64,000 nucleotides of DNA. Source: Puniceicoccaceae bacterium. GTDB taxonomy: Bacteria > Verrucomicrobiota > Verrucomicrobiae > Opitutales > Coraliomargaritaceae. The notes beneath the pieces are model-generated. The model was not told where the DNA came from. It saw only the letters and a program-made list of their open reading frames with translations, and searched no databases. The position numbers and the translations under genes were made by a program. Positions 46,035 through 56,243 of the stretch are shown here, piece after piece (the stretch's first letter is position 1; the number at the start of each line of letters is the position of its first letter). Location of the stretch: positions 1 to 64,000 of the forward strand of contig CABXXS010000001.1 in NCBI GenBank assembly GCA_902516225.1, read 5' to 3'.

Positions 46035-47447
46035 CTATGACTTAACATCGGTCTGCGAGCGTGCTTTCAAATCTGCCAAGACTTGATCGTACTTTTCTTT
46101 GCTCAGAGTGTAGTAGAGCAGTGCAATTAAACAAGTAAGCGAAAACAGGCCTGGGAATATATTGTAGAGAACCTTTATGCCACTTAATGCGGATTCTGGC
46201 AGTTCAGTGTTCGCAACAAATCCTGTTGCCCATAGAACTAGAGAGGCGACCCCTGCCCCAAAAGCCATCGCAGATTTCTGCATAAAAGTAAAAAATGTCA
46301 GGGGAAGACCCTCTGCTCTTATTCCGGTCTTCCAGTGGCCGTATTCTATGGTGTCAGGAACCATCCCCCATTGACATATAGAACAAAACATCATCGAGGC
46401 AGACCCGACCATCGAAAGCGCAATAAATAGAGTATAAACTTCAGTCGTTGGAATTGGGATAAAGTGCCTACCTATGTTGGCAAAAAACACAATGAGGCTT
46501 CCTAAAATAAAAATATTTTTTTTCCCAAACTTCGCAGTCAAGATGGGTGTTAATGCTACGCCTATTATATTCGCGGGCAACATCCACTGAAAGAAAACGG
46601 ACAGCAAAGATTCCGCTCCAACCACGTACTTAAAATAGTATCCAGAAACTGCGTTTTGAATTACCCAAATCGCGGTATTCAAAAACATTGATAAAGAGAG
46701 GATCATCAATGCATCATTCTTAAAAAGGATATTCTTTAAGTCCTTTAGTTCATACTTTTTCACTGGTTCACTTACTCTCTCCTTTGTACTCAGAGCAGTA
46801 TAAAATAGAATTACCGTGGAGATTATTCCAAATATTATTGAAGTGTAGAGCCACCCTTGTGCCTCATCTTTAAAGCTAGGGCCCTGCAAAGTGAGTAATT
46901 CCTTTCCAATAAATTCCAAAATGATAGGCTCACCCATCACGAATGGCCTCACGTAGGACCCTACTATTGTGATGACAACTACTACTGCAAAAAACATTCG
47001 CATAGTAGAAATTTTTGCACGTTCTTGTTGATCTTGTGTAACTAGGGTACCCATTGCGCTGTAGGAAGTCCCAACTACTGTGAATATCATCCCATGCATA
47101 ATATAAGCAAAGTAGCAGTAGACGACTTTCATGGTATCGCTCAATTCTGGCATACTAAAACATGCGATAAGAATTAAGTTTAGTGGAATTGCGCCCCAGT
47201 AAATAAACGGCTTGTAGGTACCGATCTTATTTCGTGTTCTATCCGCGATAAGGCCCATCATTGGGTCGTTAATGGCGTCCCATAATCTTGAAACTAGCAG
47301 AATGCCTCCAACGTGTAGTACATTAATGCCGAAAACATCGGTATAAAAGTACATGAGCCAGAAACTCAGCAGTTGGAAATTTAAGTTGATGCCTAGGTCT
47401 CCAAGGCTGAAATTGAAGATATCGCGTTTTTTTAGGGGGGGTAACAT
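46035..47447 (-). CDS. GPH-family sugar:cation symporter (MelB-like)
   Basis: A 470-residue, about 12-helix inner-membrane transporter of the glycoside-pentoside-hexuronide family, which imports sugars with Na+ or H+. The family signature appears at residues about 35-75: YTDVFGINVLHVGGILLVSRLWDAINDPMMG, with LIADRTRNKIGTYKPFIYWG next. A conserved cytoplasmic loop sits mid-protein and a basic Ser/Lys tail at the end. It lies between GH52 (32 bases upstream) and the GHL6-type gene (63 bases downstream) in one minus-strand unit, the usual arrangement for xylo-oligosaccharide or xyloside uptake (XynB/XylP-like). With no SusC/D pair here, it may be the main route into the cytoplasm. Confidence 0.88.
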   Translation of the reverse strand: MLPPLKKRDIFNFSLGDLGINLNFQLLSFWLMYFYTDVFGINVLHVGGILLVSRLWDAINDPMMGLIADRTRNKIGTYKPFIYWGAIPLNLILIACFSMPELSDTMKVVYCYFAYIMHGMIFTVVGTSYSAMGTLVTQDQQERAKISTMRMFFAVVVVITIVGSYVRPFVMGEPIILEFIGKELLTLQGPSFKDEAQGWLYTSIIFGIISTVILFYTALSTKERVSEPVKKYELKDLKNILFKNDALMILSLSMFLNTAIWVIQNAVSGYYFKYVVGAESLLSVFFQWMLPANIIGVALTPILTAKFGKKNIFILGSLIVFFANIGRHFIPIPTTEVYTLFIALSMVGSASMMFCSICQWGMVPDTIEYGHWKTGIRAEGLPLTFFTFMQKSAMAFGAGVASLVLWATGFVANTELPESALSGIKVLYNIFPGLFSLTCLIALLYYTLSKEKYDQVLADLKARSQTDVKS

Positions 47448-47479
47448 AGATAGGATCGGTTAGTATAAGATGAGAAAGA

Positions 47480-49618
47480 CTAAATGGCGCAGCTTGGAGA
47501 TGCTTTTCCCGCGGATAGAGGGTTAGATTTCATCGCATCCGAATCCATCCATAAGATATTAGTTACGATGCGGGGATAATAGAGGCTGCCGATTGGTTTT
47601 CCGGAGGCAAACTGGTCGGAGCAGGCGTAGAATTTGGAGCCATCTACTTGCCAGAGAACATGGGCCTCATCGGCACGGGCTTCACCGCCATATTCTATTC
47701 CTAGAATCTCACGCACTACATATTGGTTTAGGCATATTTTACTCATCCAAGAGTTATCAGCGCTACTCGAGAGCTTCCACCCTCCATTTTCGTAGAGACA
47801 GACTCCAGACTGTAAGACATACTTGGTATGAGCTTTGAGCATCTTTATGTAAGCGCCGAAAGGGCCCCCTTCTGAGGTTGCGTCTTTAAGGCCCATCTTC
47901 CATGGGTAGATGAGCGCCTCTACAGCAGGTATGATTGCACTGCGATTATCTCCCTCAAGAACTGCGGGAATAAAGCCAAGCTTCGAATCAAAGGCGCCCT
48001 CGAGAGTCGAGGCGCAGCGCACTGCCGCCTCATGAGCGATTGTGGCTTGGTCTAGTTCGCCCAATTGTTGGAGCATCATTTCAAGGGCGAGATAAGAAGC
48101 CCAACATTTGCCTGCTAAGTAAACGTTCCGCCTAGCCTGGCCCAAGGAGTGGTCTAAAGAATCGTAGGTCGTAATTTCGCCTCCGCCTTGGGTACGAGAA
48201 CTCTCAAAGCTCATTAAGCCGTCTCTCTGGCTCGGATCGGGATCGTCGCGATTGAGTAGACTATTCAGGCACTGGGAGAGTAGCTCTTTTTGTTGTGCTA
48301 GGAACTCAGTGTCGCCGATCTCCTTAATGTAGAGCCCGGCGCATAAGACCCAGTTCGTTAGTTGCTCGCAAGTCATGTAAGAGAAGCACTTGCGATCGAT
48401 ACCGATACATTCGTAGCAAGAGTAGCCTTCGGGGCTGAAGTGATTACCTATCCCCATGTCGTGAGTAAAGGAAACGCCGCCTTCGAGTAGCGTGCTCGGA
48501 TCCTTGGGATCAAAAACTTTATCTTCGTAGCGGTAGCGAGTGACAAACTGCTCGAGGACATTGCGCACCGTCCATGGGTTCTGCCGGAGCTCAAAAAAGA
48601 TCATATCTACAGTAAGATCTAAAGTATTCATCATGAGGTACTCGCCCTCATTAATGACCCAGAGCGCTTGGCCTACTTCGTCTACTAACCACTCACTGGA
48701 CCCGTAGTAACTGCGCGTTGCGTGTGAGAGTAGAAATTGCTGCGACGGGCTTAACCCGCTCGCTTCTAGCTCAGCGTCTCTTTCGCTAGTAATAGCCAAA
48801 TACTCGTCCGACTTTTGCAGCGCGTAGTCAAAGACTTCGTAGATATTTTCAAAGTGGCGGGTATACCAGTAGGATGCGCTCTGATTAAAAGTTGCTTGCC
48901 CTTGGATGTAGTAGCCGAGGGCAACTCGAATTGTTTTCGAAGAACTAGGCTCTACTGAAAACGAGATTCCTCCGACTGGGCCAAGAGCGAAATTCGGTGT
49001 GCGCAATTCCCGCTCTAAGGCTTGCTCGACTCCAAATTCAATAAATTCTTCTACCCCTGGGGTGCCGCAAGCGAAGCCTATTTTTTCGCGACTTACCATG
49101 CCTTTGTGGGAGCTTTTTTGTGAGAGCGGCGTCCAAGGGGTAGAGCCTTCAAGAGCGAAGAATCCCTCCCAGATTTCATCGCTGGTATTGTTTAGGGTCA
49201 GCTCTAGAAAAGTCGCTGGTAGGGACGCGAACTTAAGGGCCTCCTCATCGGCTATTGCTGGGTCAGGAATGGAGAAAAACGGAGTAGAGATTTTGAAGGT
49301 AATACCCCTTGCGGTAAATTGATCGCTTGCCCACCCATAGCTCCGCTCGATCTCATCTTCATTTAAAATGGTCAGACCTTTGTCGGCTGCTTCTTCTGGC
49401 TTGCTGTAGCGCTCAGCTTCGTTGGAGATCCCTTTATAAAAGGGTAGGGTTACCATCTGCCCGGATGCACTGCGGTAGCCGACAAAAACGGCACTATCGG
49501 CAGGCCCGCCTTTTTCGAGCGCCATGCCGCCCTGTGCGCCGTGCATGCCGACGGTAAAAGAGCTGTGAGCTCCCATTGGAGAATGTTGAGCGTGGAAGGA
49601 GTTTGTTGGTAATGTCAT
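47480..49618 (-). CDS. Beta-xylosidase, GH52
   Basis: A 712-residue cytoplasmic enzyme releasing xylose from xylo-oligosaccharides. The start at ATG 49618 gives TLPTNSFHAQHSPMGAHSSF, matching the N-termini of Geobacillus GH52 beta-xylosidases; an upstream in-frame start at 49684 would add an unrelated extension. Diagnostic family blocks are GMALEKGGPADSAVFVGYRS and VINEGEYLMMNTLDLTVDMIFFELRQNPWTV (two segments, about 330-360), the region holding the nucleophile Glu in the family. FTHDMGIGNHFSP and MTCEQLTNWVLCA precede the catalytic-acid region (acid Asp not pinned here). It is the first gene of the long minus-strand operon, with a candidate XylR site upstream. GH52 is a rare family, so this is a strong pointer to xylan. 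Confidence 0.88.
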   Translation of the reverse strand: MTLPTNSFHAQHSPMGAHSSFTVGMHGAQGGMALEKGGPADSAVFVGYRSASGQMVTLPFYKGISNEAERYSKPEEAADKGLTILNEDEIERSYGWASDQFTARGITFKISTPFFSIPDPAIADEEALKFASLPATFLELTLNNTSDEIWEGFFALEGSTPWTPLSQKSSHKGMVSREKIGFACGTPGVEEFIEFGVEQALERELRTPNFALGPVGGISFSVEPSSSKTIRVALGYYIQGQATFNQSASYWYTRHFENIYEVFDYALQKSDEYLAITSERDAELEASGLSPSQQFLLSHATRSYYGSSEWLVDEVGQALWVINEGEYLMMNTLDLTVDMIFFELRQNPWTVRNVLEQFVTRYRYEDKVFDPKDPSTLLEGGVSFTHDMGIGNHFSPEGYSCYECIGIDRKCFSYMTCEQLTNWVLCAGLYIKEIGDTEFLAQQKELLSQCLNSLLNRDDPDPSQRDGLMSFESSRTQGGGEITTYDSLDHSLGQARRNVYLAGKCWASYLALEMMLQQLGELDQATIAHEAAVRCASTLEGAFDSKLGFIPAVLEGDNRSAIIPAVEALIYPWKMGLKDATSEGGPFGAYIKMLKAHTKYVLQSGVCLYENGGWKLSSSADNSWMSKICLNQYVVREILGIEYGGEARADEAHVLWQVDGSKFYACSDQFASGKPIGSLYYPRIVTNILWMDSDAMKSNPLSAGKASPSCAI

Positions 49619-49694
49619 AAGAAAAACAGCGTGCAATCTATCAAAATACTGTTGTGAAGCAAAGCTGGTCAAAATGAAGCACAAAGTGAAGAAT

Positions 49695-49781
49695 ATGAAA
49701 CTTATCGCTTTGTCTTATCCGATTTTATCCAAAGTAATTTATTTGTTTAGTATAACCGAGATAATTTACCACAAAGTTTCA
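49695..49781. promoter_or_regulatory. Candidate XylR operator between the GH52 operon and sulfatase gene
   Basis: ATGAAACTT (49695-49703) and its inverted match AAGTTTCA (49774-49781) lie in the 262-base divergent region. The second is within CAAAGTTTCACTTTC, and AAAGTGAA also occurs just before the first. The same half-site spelling recurs upstream of xylR. The region also has three TTATCS repeats (near 49702-49730). Predicted only. Confidence 0.4.
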
Positions 49782-49880
49782 CTTTCTTACATTACTGGCA
49801 CATTAAAAGTAGTGGCTTAATTCTTAGCATTATGATAACTTAGTACTTTGCAGTATAAGTTTAAAAGCGTATAGTTATAT

Positions 49881-52800
49881 ATGTACTTTAACCCCAACCC
49901 CCATTACATGCTACGATTACCCAGCGCCCTTTGTATCGTCTACTTTTTCGCCCTAGCATTGGTTGCGCATGCAGCAAAAGGGACAGAGGTGGGAGCTTAC
50001 TGGGCATTTCAGGCGGAAAATCAGGGCGCAGGTCCGACAGACTCGACTTTTACAGAAAACGTTAGCGTAAATACTTGGCCGAACGGGAGCCCTTCTTTCA
50101 GTTATGCTGGTAGCAGGAAGTGGAATTTCGGTAATTATGGTGGCAATCAGGCCGCTTTTGACGGGTCTTCGTGGATATCTGGCAGAGCATTCGGCTGGAA
50201 TGCTAATCCTGGAGCATCCACAGGAAATACTTTTCAAATTACGCTAGATACAACGAGTATCGAGGATCTTAACGTGAAATTAAGGTATCGGCTCAATGGG
50301 ATACGGACTACTTCTGGGCAACTAGTACAAGGGTTCAGTTCTTTCGAATATAGTCTGAACGGAGGAGCTTTTACCGCAGCACCAGGCGTCTCGCTGAGTT
50401 TAGTGAATAACACAAACTATAATAACTTATGGCAGGCAGACCTCAGCGCAGTAACGGCGATTGAAAATGCTGGGCTAGTCACCTTACGCTGGACTCTACC
50501 TAATATAGCTCAAGGTACCAGTAAGCAGATCCGTATGGATGACCTTGAAGTGACAGCTTTGCGCAACCCCATAATATCTACGAGCTCAAGTAGTGAATTA
50601 CTGGAGCTGCGCACTTTAGTCGACACTTACACCCCGAGCACTTTTACTGCTAGCGTGGTAGATTATGGTTTGTCTGGAGCGGACGCTGAAGACTTCGATA
50701 TTTCAAGTAGCGGGGAATTAATCTTCAAAAACGCCCCCGTCTATGCTCAAAAATCCAGCTACATAATCGTCGTTGAAATGAGCGACTCAACAGATGCTTC
50801 GAAGGTAGAGCATGAAACTGTTTCAGTTACGATACTAGAGAGCTCAGCGATTACGACTCGCGATAGGCATCATCCGATTGGCGAGTATAACGTACTATTT
50901 ATTCCAGTAGATGATTTGCGGCCTTTGCTTAATGTCTACGGTGAAGATGACCCTCTCAGGCCGATCACAATTAATGGGGATTCAGGCACGCCAAATTTTG
51001 ATCGTCTCGCTGCGTCTGGAGTGACCTTTCTTAACGCCCACTGCCAACAGGCAATTTGTACAGCCTCGCGAGTTTCATTTTTAACTGGTTTGCGCCCAGA
51101 TACGACAAGAAATTGGAATCTTGAAACAAAATTTAGGGATATTATGCCGAATGTGGTCACGCTTCCTCAGCAATTTAGTGAGAATGGTTACAAGACCTAC
51201 GGGGTAGGTAAGATTTTCCACGGACAAACTGGCAACAATCAAGACGACGACCATACTTCTGGCGCAGACTCATGGAGTGAGGGCTGGCAGAATCCCAGTA
51301 ACGGCCGTTTTAATTTTTATGAACGAGGAGATAATCCCAATGTCTGGAACACTTGGAACAAAGCTGCTATGAGTAACTCTAGTTCCGTCTCAGCCACAGA
51401 CGTTGGTGAGTATAAGAGAGACGGAGTAACTAAGATTGAAGATAGCGATTACAAGGATGGTTACGCTGCGGACCTAGCGGTTGAGAAAATCGCGGAATAC
51501 GCGAATAATGATACGCGTTTCTTTCTGGGATTAGGATTCCAAAAACCTCACTTACCCTTTAACGCGCCGAAAGACTACTGGGATCTGTATGATCCAAATG
51601 CCATAGATATGAGTTATTATCAGGGGGTTAGGGATATGCCAGCAGGGACTAATGCCTTTACCTCACCGTACGGAGGAGAGCCTTCTTCTTATGGCGACGG
51701 GGAAGACTATTTACCTACAGTCGCAGAGCCCGACCCGAACGCTTTCTTCGTCGATAACATGCCATCAGTGGATTCAGCGAGGCATTTAATCCATGGCTAT
51801 ATGGCTTGTGTCTCTTTCGTCGATGCCCAATTAGGCAAGGTATTAGATGCGCTAGAAGATCCCAATGGGGACGGTTCCGATGCGGACTCTATAGCGAATA
51901 ATACCATAGTTATTTTATTTGGTGATCATGGCTTCCACCTAGGAGATCATGGTGCATTCTGGGCGAAACATAGTAATTATGAAATTTCAACGAGGGTACC
52001 TTTTATTATTAGATCCCCTGGGATGAGCTCTCTTGGCTCTCGCGGTAAAATGACCAGTGCTCCGGTTGAGTTAGTGGATATTTTCCCGACCTTACTCGAT
52101 CTTTGTAGCTTACCTGTGCCATCTACAACAAACAGAATTACAGATCAAAATGACATTGAGTTATATCAAGTTTTAGAAGGAACTTCTTTGGTGCCGCTTC
52201 TAGAAGATCCCGAACAGCCATGGAAATCCGTAGCATTTAGTCAGTATCAACGTTACATTTCTAAGAAACCGACTTATGCTTCCGATGTACCTTTGTCTTC
52301 TGCTGGTGGTGGCAAGGGAATGGGGTACAGCATTCGTACGGACCGTTACAGGTATACCGAGTGGTGGAAGACCAATGGGGACTACGGGAAATTTGGGTCG
52401 GGGACATATGATCCAGACGCTAGCCGGGTGGTCGCTAGCCAAGCTAGCTTTGTCGAGTTATACGATTATCAGAATGATCCAGGGGAGACCGTAAATTTAG
52501 CTTATACTCAAGCCGCAGCGCATGCCACGCTTATTTCGGAATTGCAGGGTTTACTGCACGATTCTGATAGTAGTGATTACGTGGGCGATGGCTGGAAAAA
52601 AGATCTTCAGACCTCGCCATACAATGTGCCCGCTAGCTATCCAGTAACAAAGTCGCAATGGTCAACGCTGCACCTAAGCCCAGGGCGCAGCTTTTCAGAG
52701 CTTGCTGATGCCGAAGATCCCGACCAAGACGGTATCCCTAATCTAATGGAATATGCGATGGGTACACATCCATTTGAGCCAAACGATTCCCAGGTCTCTA

Positions 52801-53015
52801 TGGCCAATTCAGCGGGGGCAATAGTGCTGCAGTATCCGCAAGTTTCTGATCGGGGCGACGTCTCAATTATTCCTGAAACTAGCGTGTCTATAACTAGTAA
52901 TTCCTGGTCTGCAGTTGTTTCGAGTACGACAGATACAGTCGGCCCAAAGAGTATAAAAAAAGCGACACTGCCTACTTTAGATGTGAGTGGATTCCTCAGG
53001 CTACGAGCAGAGTAA
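49881..53015 (+). CDS. Multidomain sulfatase with CTASR motif
   Basis: A 1044-residue exported sulfatase. ATG 49881 or ATG 49908 (which would give LRLPSALCIVYFFALALVA as signal peptide) may be the start. Residues about 35-230 are a beta-sandwich domain (VGAYWAFQAENQG, ITLDTTSIEDLNVKLRYRLNG), of a type seen in verrucomicrobial secreted proteins. Residues 230-322 look cadherin-like (ADAEDFDISSSGELIF). The sulfatase core starts VLFIPVDDLRP (D344/D345), with activation motif CTASR (C393; Ala for Pro), [32 protein letters not shown] and VILFGDHGFHLGDHG. The C-terminus has DPDQDGIPNLMEYAMG (about 955) plus a small beta domain, as in the protein at 5998. It diverges from the xylosidase operon and is probably controlled with it. 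Confidence 0.83.
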   Translation: MYFNPNPHYMLRLPSALCIVYFFALALVAHAAKGTEVGAYWAFQAENQGAGPTDSTFTENVSVNTWPNGSPSFSYAGSRKWNFGNYGGNQAAFDGSSWISGRAFGWNANPGASTGNTFQITLDTTSIEDLNVKLRYRLNGIRTTSGQLVQGFSSFEYSLNGGAFTAAPGVSLSLVNNTNYNNLWQADLSAVTAIENAGLVTLRWTLPNIAQGTSKQIRMDDLEVTALRNPIISTSSSSELLELRTLVDTYTPSTFTASVVDYGLSGADAEDFDISSSGELIFKNAPVYAQKSSYIIVVEMSDSTDASKVEHETVSVTILESSAITTRDRHHPIGEYNVLFIPVDDLRPLLNVYGEDDPLRPITINGDSGTPNFDRLAASGVTFLNAHCQQAICTASRVSFLTGLRPDTTRNWNLETKFRDIMPNVVTLPQQFSENGYKTYGVGKIFHGQTGNNQDDDHTSGADSWSEGWQNPSNGRFNFYERGDNPNVWNTWNKAAMSNSSSVSATDVGEYKRDGVTKIEDSDYKDGYAADLAVEKIAEYANNDTRFFLGLGFQKPHLPFNAPKDYWDLYDPNAIDMSYYQGVRDMPAGTNAFTSPYGGEPSSYGDGEDYLPTVAEPDPNAFFVDNMPSVDSARHLIHGYMACVSFVDAQLGKVLDALEDPNGDGSDADSIANNTIVILFGDHGFHLGDHGAFWAKHSNYEISTRVPFIIRSPGMSSLGSRGKMTSAPVELVDIFPTLLDLCSLPVPSTTNRITDQNDIELYQVLEGTSLVPLLEDPEQPWKSVAFSQYQRYISKKPTYASDVPLSSAGGGKGMGYSIRTDRYRYTEWWKTNGDYGKFGSGTYDPDASRVVASQASFVELYDYQNDPGETVNLAYTQAAAHATLISELQGLLHDSDSSDYVGDGWKKDLQTSPYNVPASYPVTKSQWSTLHLSPGRSFSELADAEDPDQDGIPNLMEYAMGTHPFEPNDSQVSMANSAGAIVLQYPQVSDRGDVSIIPETSVSITSNSWSAVVSSTTDTVGPKSIKKATLPTLDVSGFLRLRAE

Positions 53016-53077
53016 AAAAGCGGTAATTATGCAAAAATCATTTAAGCTCACTTTAAGAGCATTTATAGAGCAATAGA

Positions 53078-56000
53078 ATGAAATCCAGCCCTCTAATGTG
53101 TCTTGTTTTTAGCCGAGCGTTCTTACACTTATTGGGCGCGCTCTCTTTTTTCTGTGCTGCTCCTGAGGTCTCTTCTGCGCAGCCTAATGTGATCGTAATT
53201 ATTTGTGATGACTTGAACGACTCGGTTGAGGGGATGGGCGGGCATGTCGATGCCAAGACCCCTCATATTCAAGAGATCATGCAGGCGGGCGTTCGCTTTA
53301 CGAATGCGCATTGTAACGCGCCAATTTGTGGGCCCTCGCGGGCTAGCTTGTGGACTGGTTTATTACCAAGTACCAGCGGTTACTATGGATTTGACCAGCA
53401 ATCTAACGACTGGCGGGACTTTGATATCTTGAGTGATGCCATTACTTTGATGGAGCATTTTAAAGAGCACGGTTACAACGTTTGGGGAAGTGGTAAAATC
53501 TTTCATAATGGGCATGACGACAACTCTGTCTTTAGCGTGCCTCCGGCGAGTGATGGAGCCGGGCCATCTGATTTTGGGCCTTTCCCTTGGGACGGAGTTG
53601 TCCCTGGGTCAGGCAACTACACGGGCGAGCAGCATCCTGATATGCCCACAAATAACTGGGGTTACTATCCCAGTACCACTTCATTAGACAATAATCCTGG
53701 AGATACTCCAGGCTATGGAAATTATGACTGGGCACTAAAAGACGGGCCTTTTAATTATACAAGTGAGGGAGGCCCTCTGGGGATCGAAGGAGATCTTCGA
53801 GACCTCATGCCTGACGAGATTAGTGCTCATTGGGCTGAGGGTAAGTTAGGGCAGACTCATAGCGACCCTTTTCTCATGGTTGTGGGTATGAACCGGCCGC
53901 ACGCGCCGTTTTATGCGCCCAAAGAATTCTTTGATCTCTTTAAAGACGCAAACGGAAATAATACGGTGAGCTTGCCGCCCCTGCCTAGCGTAGACGACTT
54001 AGCTGATCTTCCTGATATTGCTAAAGGTAGGCCTTTTGGTGCTTTGCTAGATAGAGGCTACCAAAGCGGCATGAATAAGTATAAGGTGAACTACGGCAAT
54101 GGGGAGAATGAGTGGTGGCTTAATTTTATTCAGGGATACCTTGCCTGTGTGGCTTTCGCCGACCATCAGGTAGGCGTCATTTGGGATGCTTTGCAGGCCA
54201 GTCCTTACGCTAACAATACAATCGTGATTGTGACCAGTGACCATGGCTATCATTTGGGTGAGAAAGACCACTCCTCTAAAACGACCCCTTGGGAAGAAAC
54301 GACCCGAGTGCCGCTAGTCATTCATACCCCAGAGATGCGCCTAGGTGGCAGCCTCGCCAGCGTTGCGGGGCAAGAGTGCAGTGCACCAGTGTCGCTTATC
54401 GACCTCTACCCGACTTTGAACGCGCTCTGCGACATGCCCGCCGATCCTAACGGAGGAGTCGGCAAAAATAATATGGTTCTTGATGGCAACGATTTGACTT
54501 CGCTTCTAGAGGCGCCTGTAGCAGGCCAGTGGGACGGCCCCAGCGTGTCGCTCTCACACCTCCATAACGCTCGAGTAGCCTGGCCGGAGGACACGAAGAG
54601 TCCGTGGGCGCTCAATCACCACGCTGCCCGTTCCGAGAATTATCGCTATATTCGTTACAGCGACGGATCGGAAGAATTCTACGATCATTCGGTAGATCCG
54701 AATGAATGGAGCAATGAGGCCGGGAATCCGGTCTATGCTTCCGCGAAAGCTGTGATGAAACAGCGACTCTTTGCATCACTTGGGTTGGCAAATACTGAGA
54801 ACCTAATAGCGAACGGCAGCTTCGAGAGCGACCTGAGTAATTGGGTAGCGGGTGGCTCGGTAGAGGCAACGCTCAATGCATCGGATTCATTGGTGGGCAA
54901 TAATTCGGTATTAGTTACCAGTGGCGCCACAGTAATAAGCGAGGTAATAGTGGACTACCAGTTCGATGGTGCTGACGAAACACTACTTAATAGTAATGCG
55001 CTTTCCAATAGTGGCATTGACGCGGGATCTTGGAACTACGGGCACTTTAAAGTGCAGACCCCAAGCACTGGCACGCAGGCTGGAGTAAGCGCGCTCAATG
55101 TCGGCTACACAGAGCAGCAAAAGTCTCCAGATGTTGATAATAACACACTTAGCGGAAGTACAAATACATGCTACCGTTTATACACTTTGGATTCTCCCAT
55201 TATCTCAGGCGAATTTGAATTCGTAGTCGATATTTCCCAGTGGGACCTTCGCCGCGCTTGGGATAGTTCCGCCGCCTCGGTAGCAGGAAAAGGGATTCAG
55301 TTTTCCCTTATGATGGGAAGCAGCTCAGTAAATGTGCGATTCGAAACCTTTGGAAGTAATGGCTTTCGTGCGAGTGCCTCGGGACTAGCAAGCGGCAATA
55401 TTTATGGTAATAGTTTTGATAACAACTTATGGCGTAACGAGCCCAGCGGAGGCTTTTTACGGATTACTGGCAATCTTGGCAGCGGTTCTTGGACGGCTTC
55501 TGCAAAAGACGCAGAGGGCGGTGCCTACAAGACGATTGCTAGCGGGTCGGGTCTGACTAGTATTAGTGGCATTCGTTTTAACACACTCTCTCCATCAAAT
55601 GGCTCTTGGGGTGGAGCGGGTACTGGCGCAGCAACTGACCCAACAGTTAATGGCACCTCTGGCGACTACATGCGCATAGATAGTATCACTTTATCAAATA
55701 CTATTACCGCCTCGGATGGAGGGCTTGAGCAGAATATGCTAGCAGTGCTCGAGGCTGGGAAAAGCTACCATATCTCTGCGTGGGCTAGAAGTAGTAGCGC
55801 TGGCATAGTTCAACTTGATATGAAAGAAACGACAAGCTCCGGTGTAGTGACCGATGTAGCGATCGGTAGCGTCGCGGCAAATGATGCCGAGTTCTTGCTC
55901 ATCGAGGGCAACTATACGGTCCCTAGTAATCTTGCTGGACTCTCATTAATCGCGCAGGGCGTGACCTTCTCTCTCGATCATGTGCAGGTCTACGAGTACA

Positions 56001-56227
56001 TGGAGCCTAGTATAGTCGCGTCGGTCACCTTGGCGGCAGGGACGGCTGCTTCATCGCTGAATTGGAATGCCGAATTAGCCAGCTCTTATACATTGCAGAA
56101 ATCTACCGATCTTATAACCTGGGCGGATCTAGAGACTCTTACTGCGTACCAGAGCGCAATGTCGCGACCCGTAAGCCTTTATCTTGGGGAATCAGAGGCT
56201 TTCTGGCGAGTAGTCCGTAACGATTAG
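53078..56227 (+). CDS. Multidomain sulfatase with split CBM-like region
   Basis: A 1049-residue exported sulfatase, signal peptide about 1-34. The core has VIVIICDDLNDSVEGMGGH (D44/D45), activation motif CGPSR (C84), VWGSGKIFHNGHDDN, VGMNRPHAPFYAPKEFFDLF, IVIVTSDHGYHLGEKDH and FYDHSVDPNEWSNEA, ending near residue 570. Residues about 572-622 begin a CBM4/9-like module (LIANGSFESDLSNWVAGGS). From about 622 (VIVDYQFDG) to 876 there is an inserted jelly-roll-like domain, after which the CBM-like part resumes (LEAGKSYHISAWARSSS) to about 975. A final 70-residue beta domain (YTLQKSTDLITWADLE) is of the kind found at verrucomicrobial C-termini. It lies 62 bases after the other large sulfatase; xylR is convergent. 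Confidence 0.85.
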   Translation: MKSSPLMCLVFSRAFLHLLGALSFFCAAPEVSSAQPNVIVIICDDLNDSVEGMGGHVDAKTPHIQEIMQAGVRFTNAHCNAPICGPSRASLWTGLLPSTSGYYGFDQQSNDWRDFDILSDAITLMEHFKEHGYNVWGSGKIFHNGHDDNSVFSVPPASDGAGPSDFGPFPWDGVVPGSGNYTGEQHPDMPTNNWGYYPSTTSLDNNPGDTPGYGNYDWALKDGPFNYTSEGGPLGIEGDLRDLMPDEISAHWAEGKLGQTHSDPFLMVVGMNRPHAPFYAPKEFFDLFKDANGNNTVSLPPLPSVDDLADLPDIAKGRPFGALLDRGYQSGMNKYKVNYGNGENEWWLNFIQGYLACVAFADHQVGVIWDALQASPYANNTIVIVTSDHGYHLGEKDHSSKTTPWEETTRVPLVIHTPEMRLGGSLASVAGQECSAPVSLIDLYPTLNALCDMPADPNGGVGKNNMVLDGNDLTSLLEAPVAGQWDGPSVSLSHLHNARVAWPEDTKSPWALNHHAARSENYRYIRYSDGSEEFYDHSVDPNEWSNEAGNPVYASAKAVMKQRLFASLGLANTENLIANGSFESDLSNWVAGGSVEATLNASDSLVGNNSVLVTSGATVISEVIVDYQFDGADETLLNSNALSNSGIDAGSWNYGHFKVQTPSTGTQAGVSALNVGYTEQQKSPDVDNNTLSGSTNTCYRLYTLDSPIISGEFEFVVDISQWDLRRAWDSSAASVAGKGIQFSLMMGSSSVNVRFETFGSNGFRASASGLASGNIYGNSFDNNLWRNEPSGGFLRITGNLGSGSWTASAKDAEGGAYKTIASGSGLTSISGIRFNTLSPSNGSWGGAGTGAATDPTVNGTSGDYMRIDSITLSNTITASDGGLEQNMLAVLEAGKSYHISAWARSSSAGIVQLDMKETTSSGVVTDVAIGSVAANDAEFLLIEGNYTVPSNLAGLSLIAQGVTFSLDHVQVYEYMEPSIVASVTLAAGTAASSLNWNAELASSYTLQKSTDLITWADLETLTAYQSAMSRPVSLYLGESEAFWRVVRND

Positions 56228-56243
56228 AGTCAAAGTACGGGCG

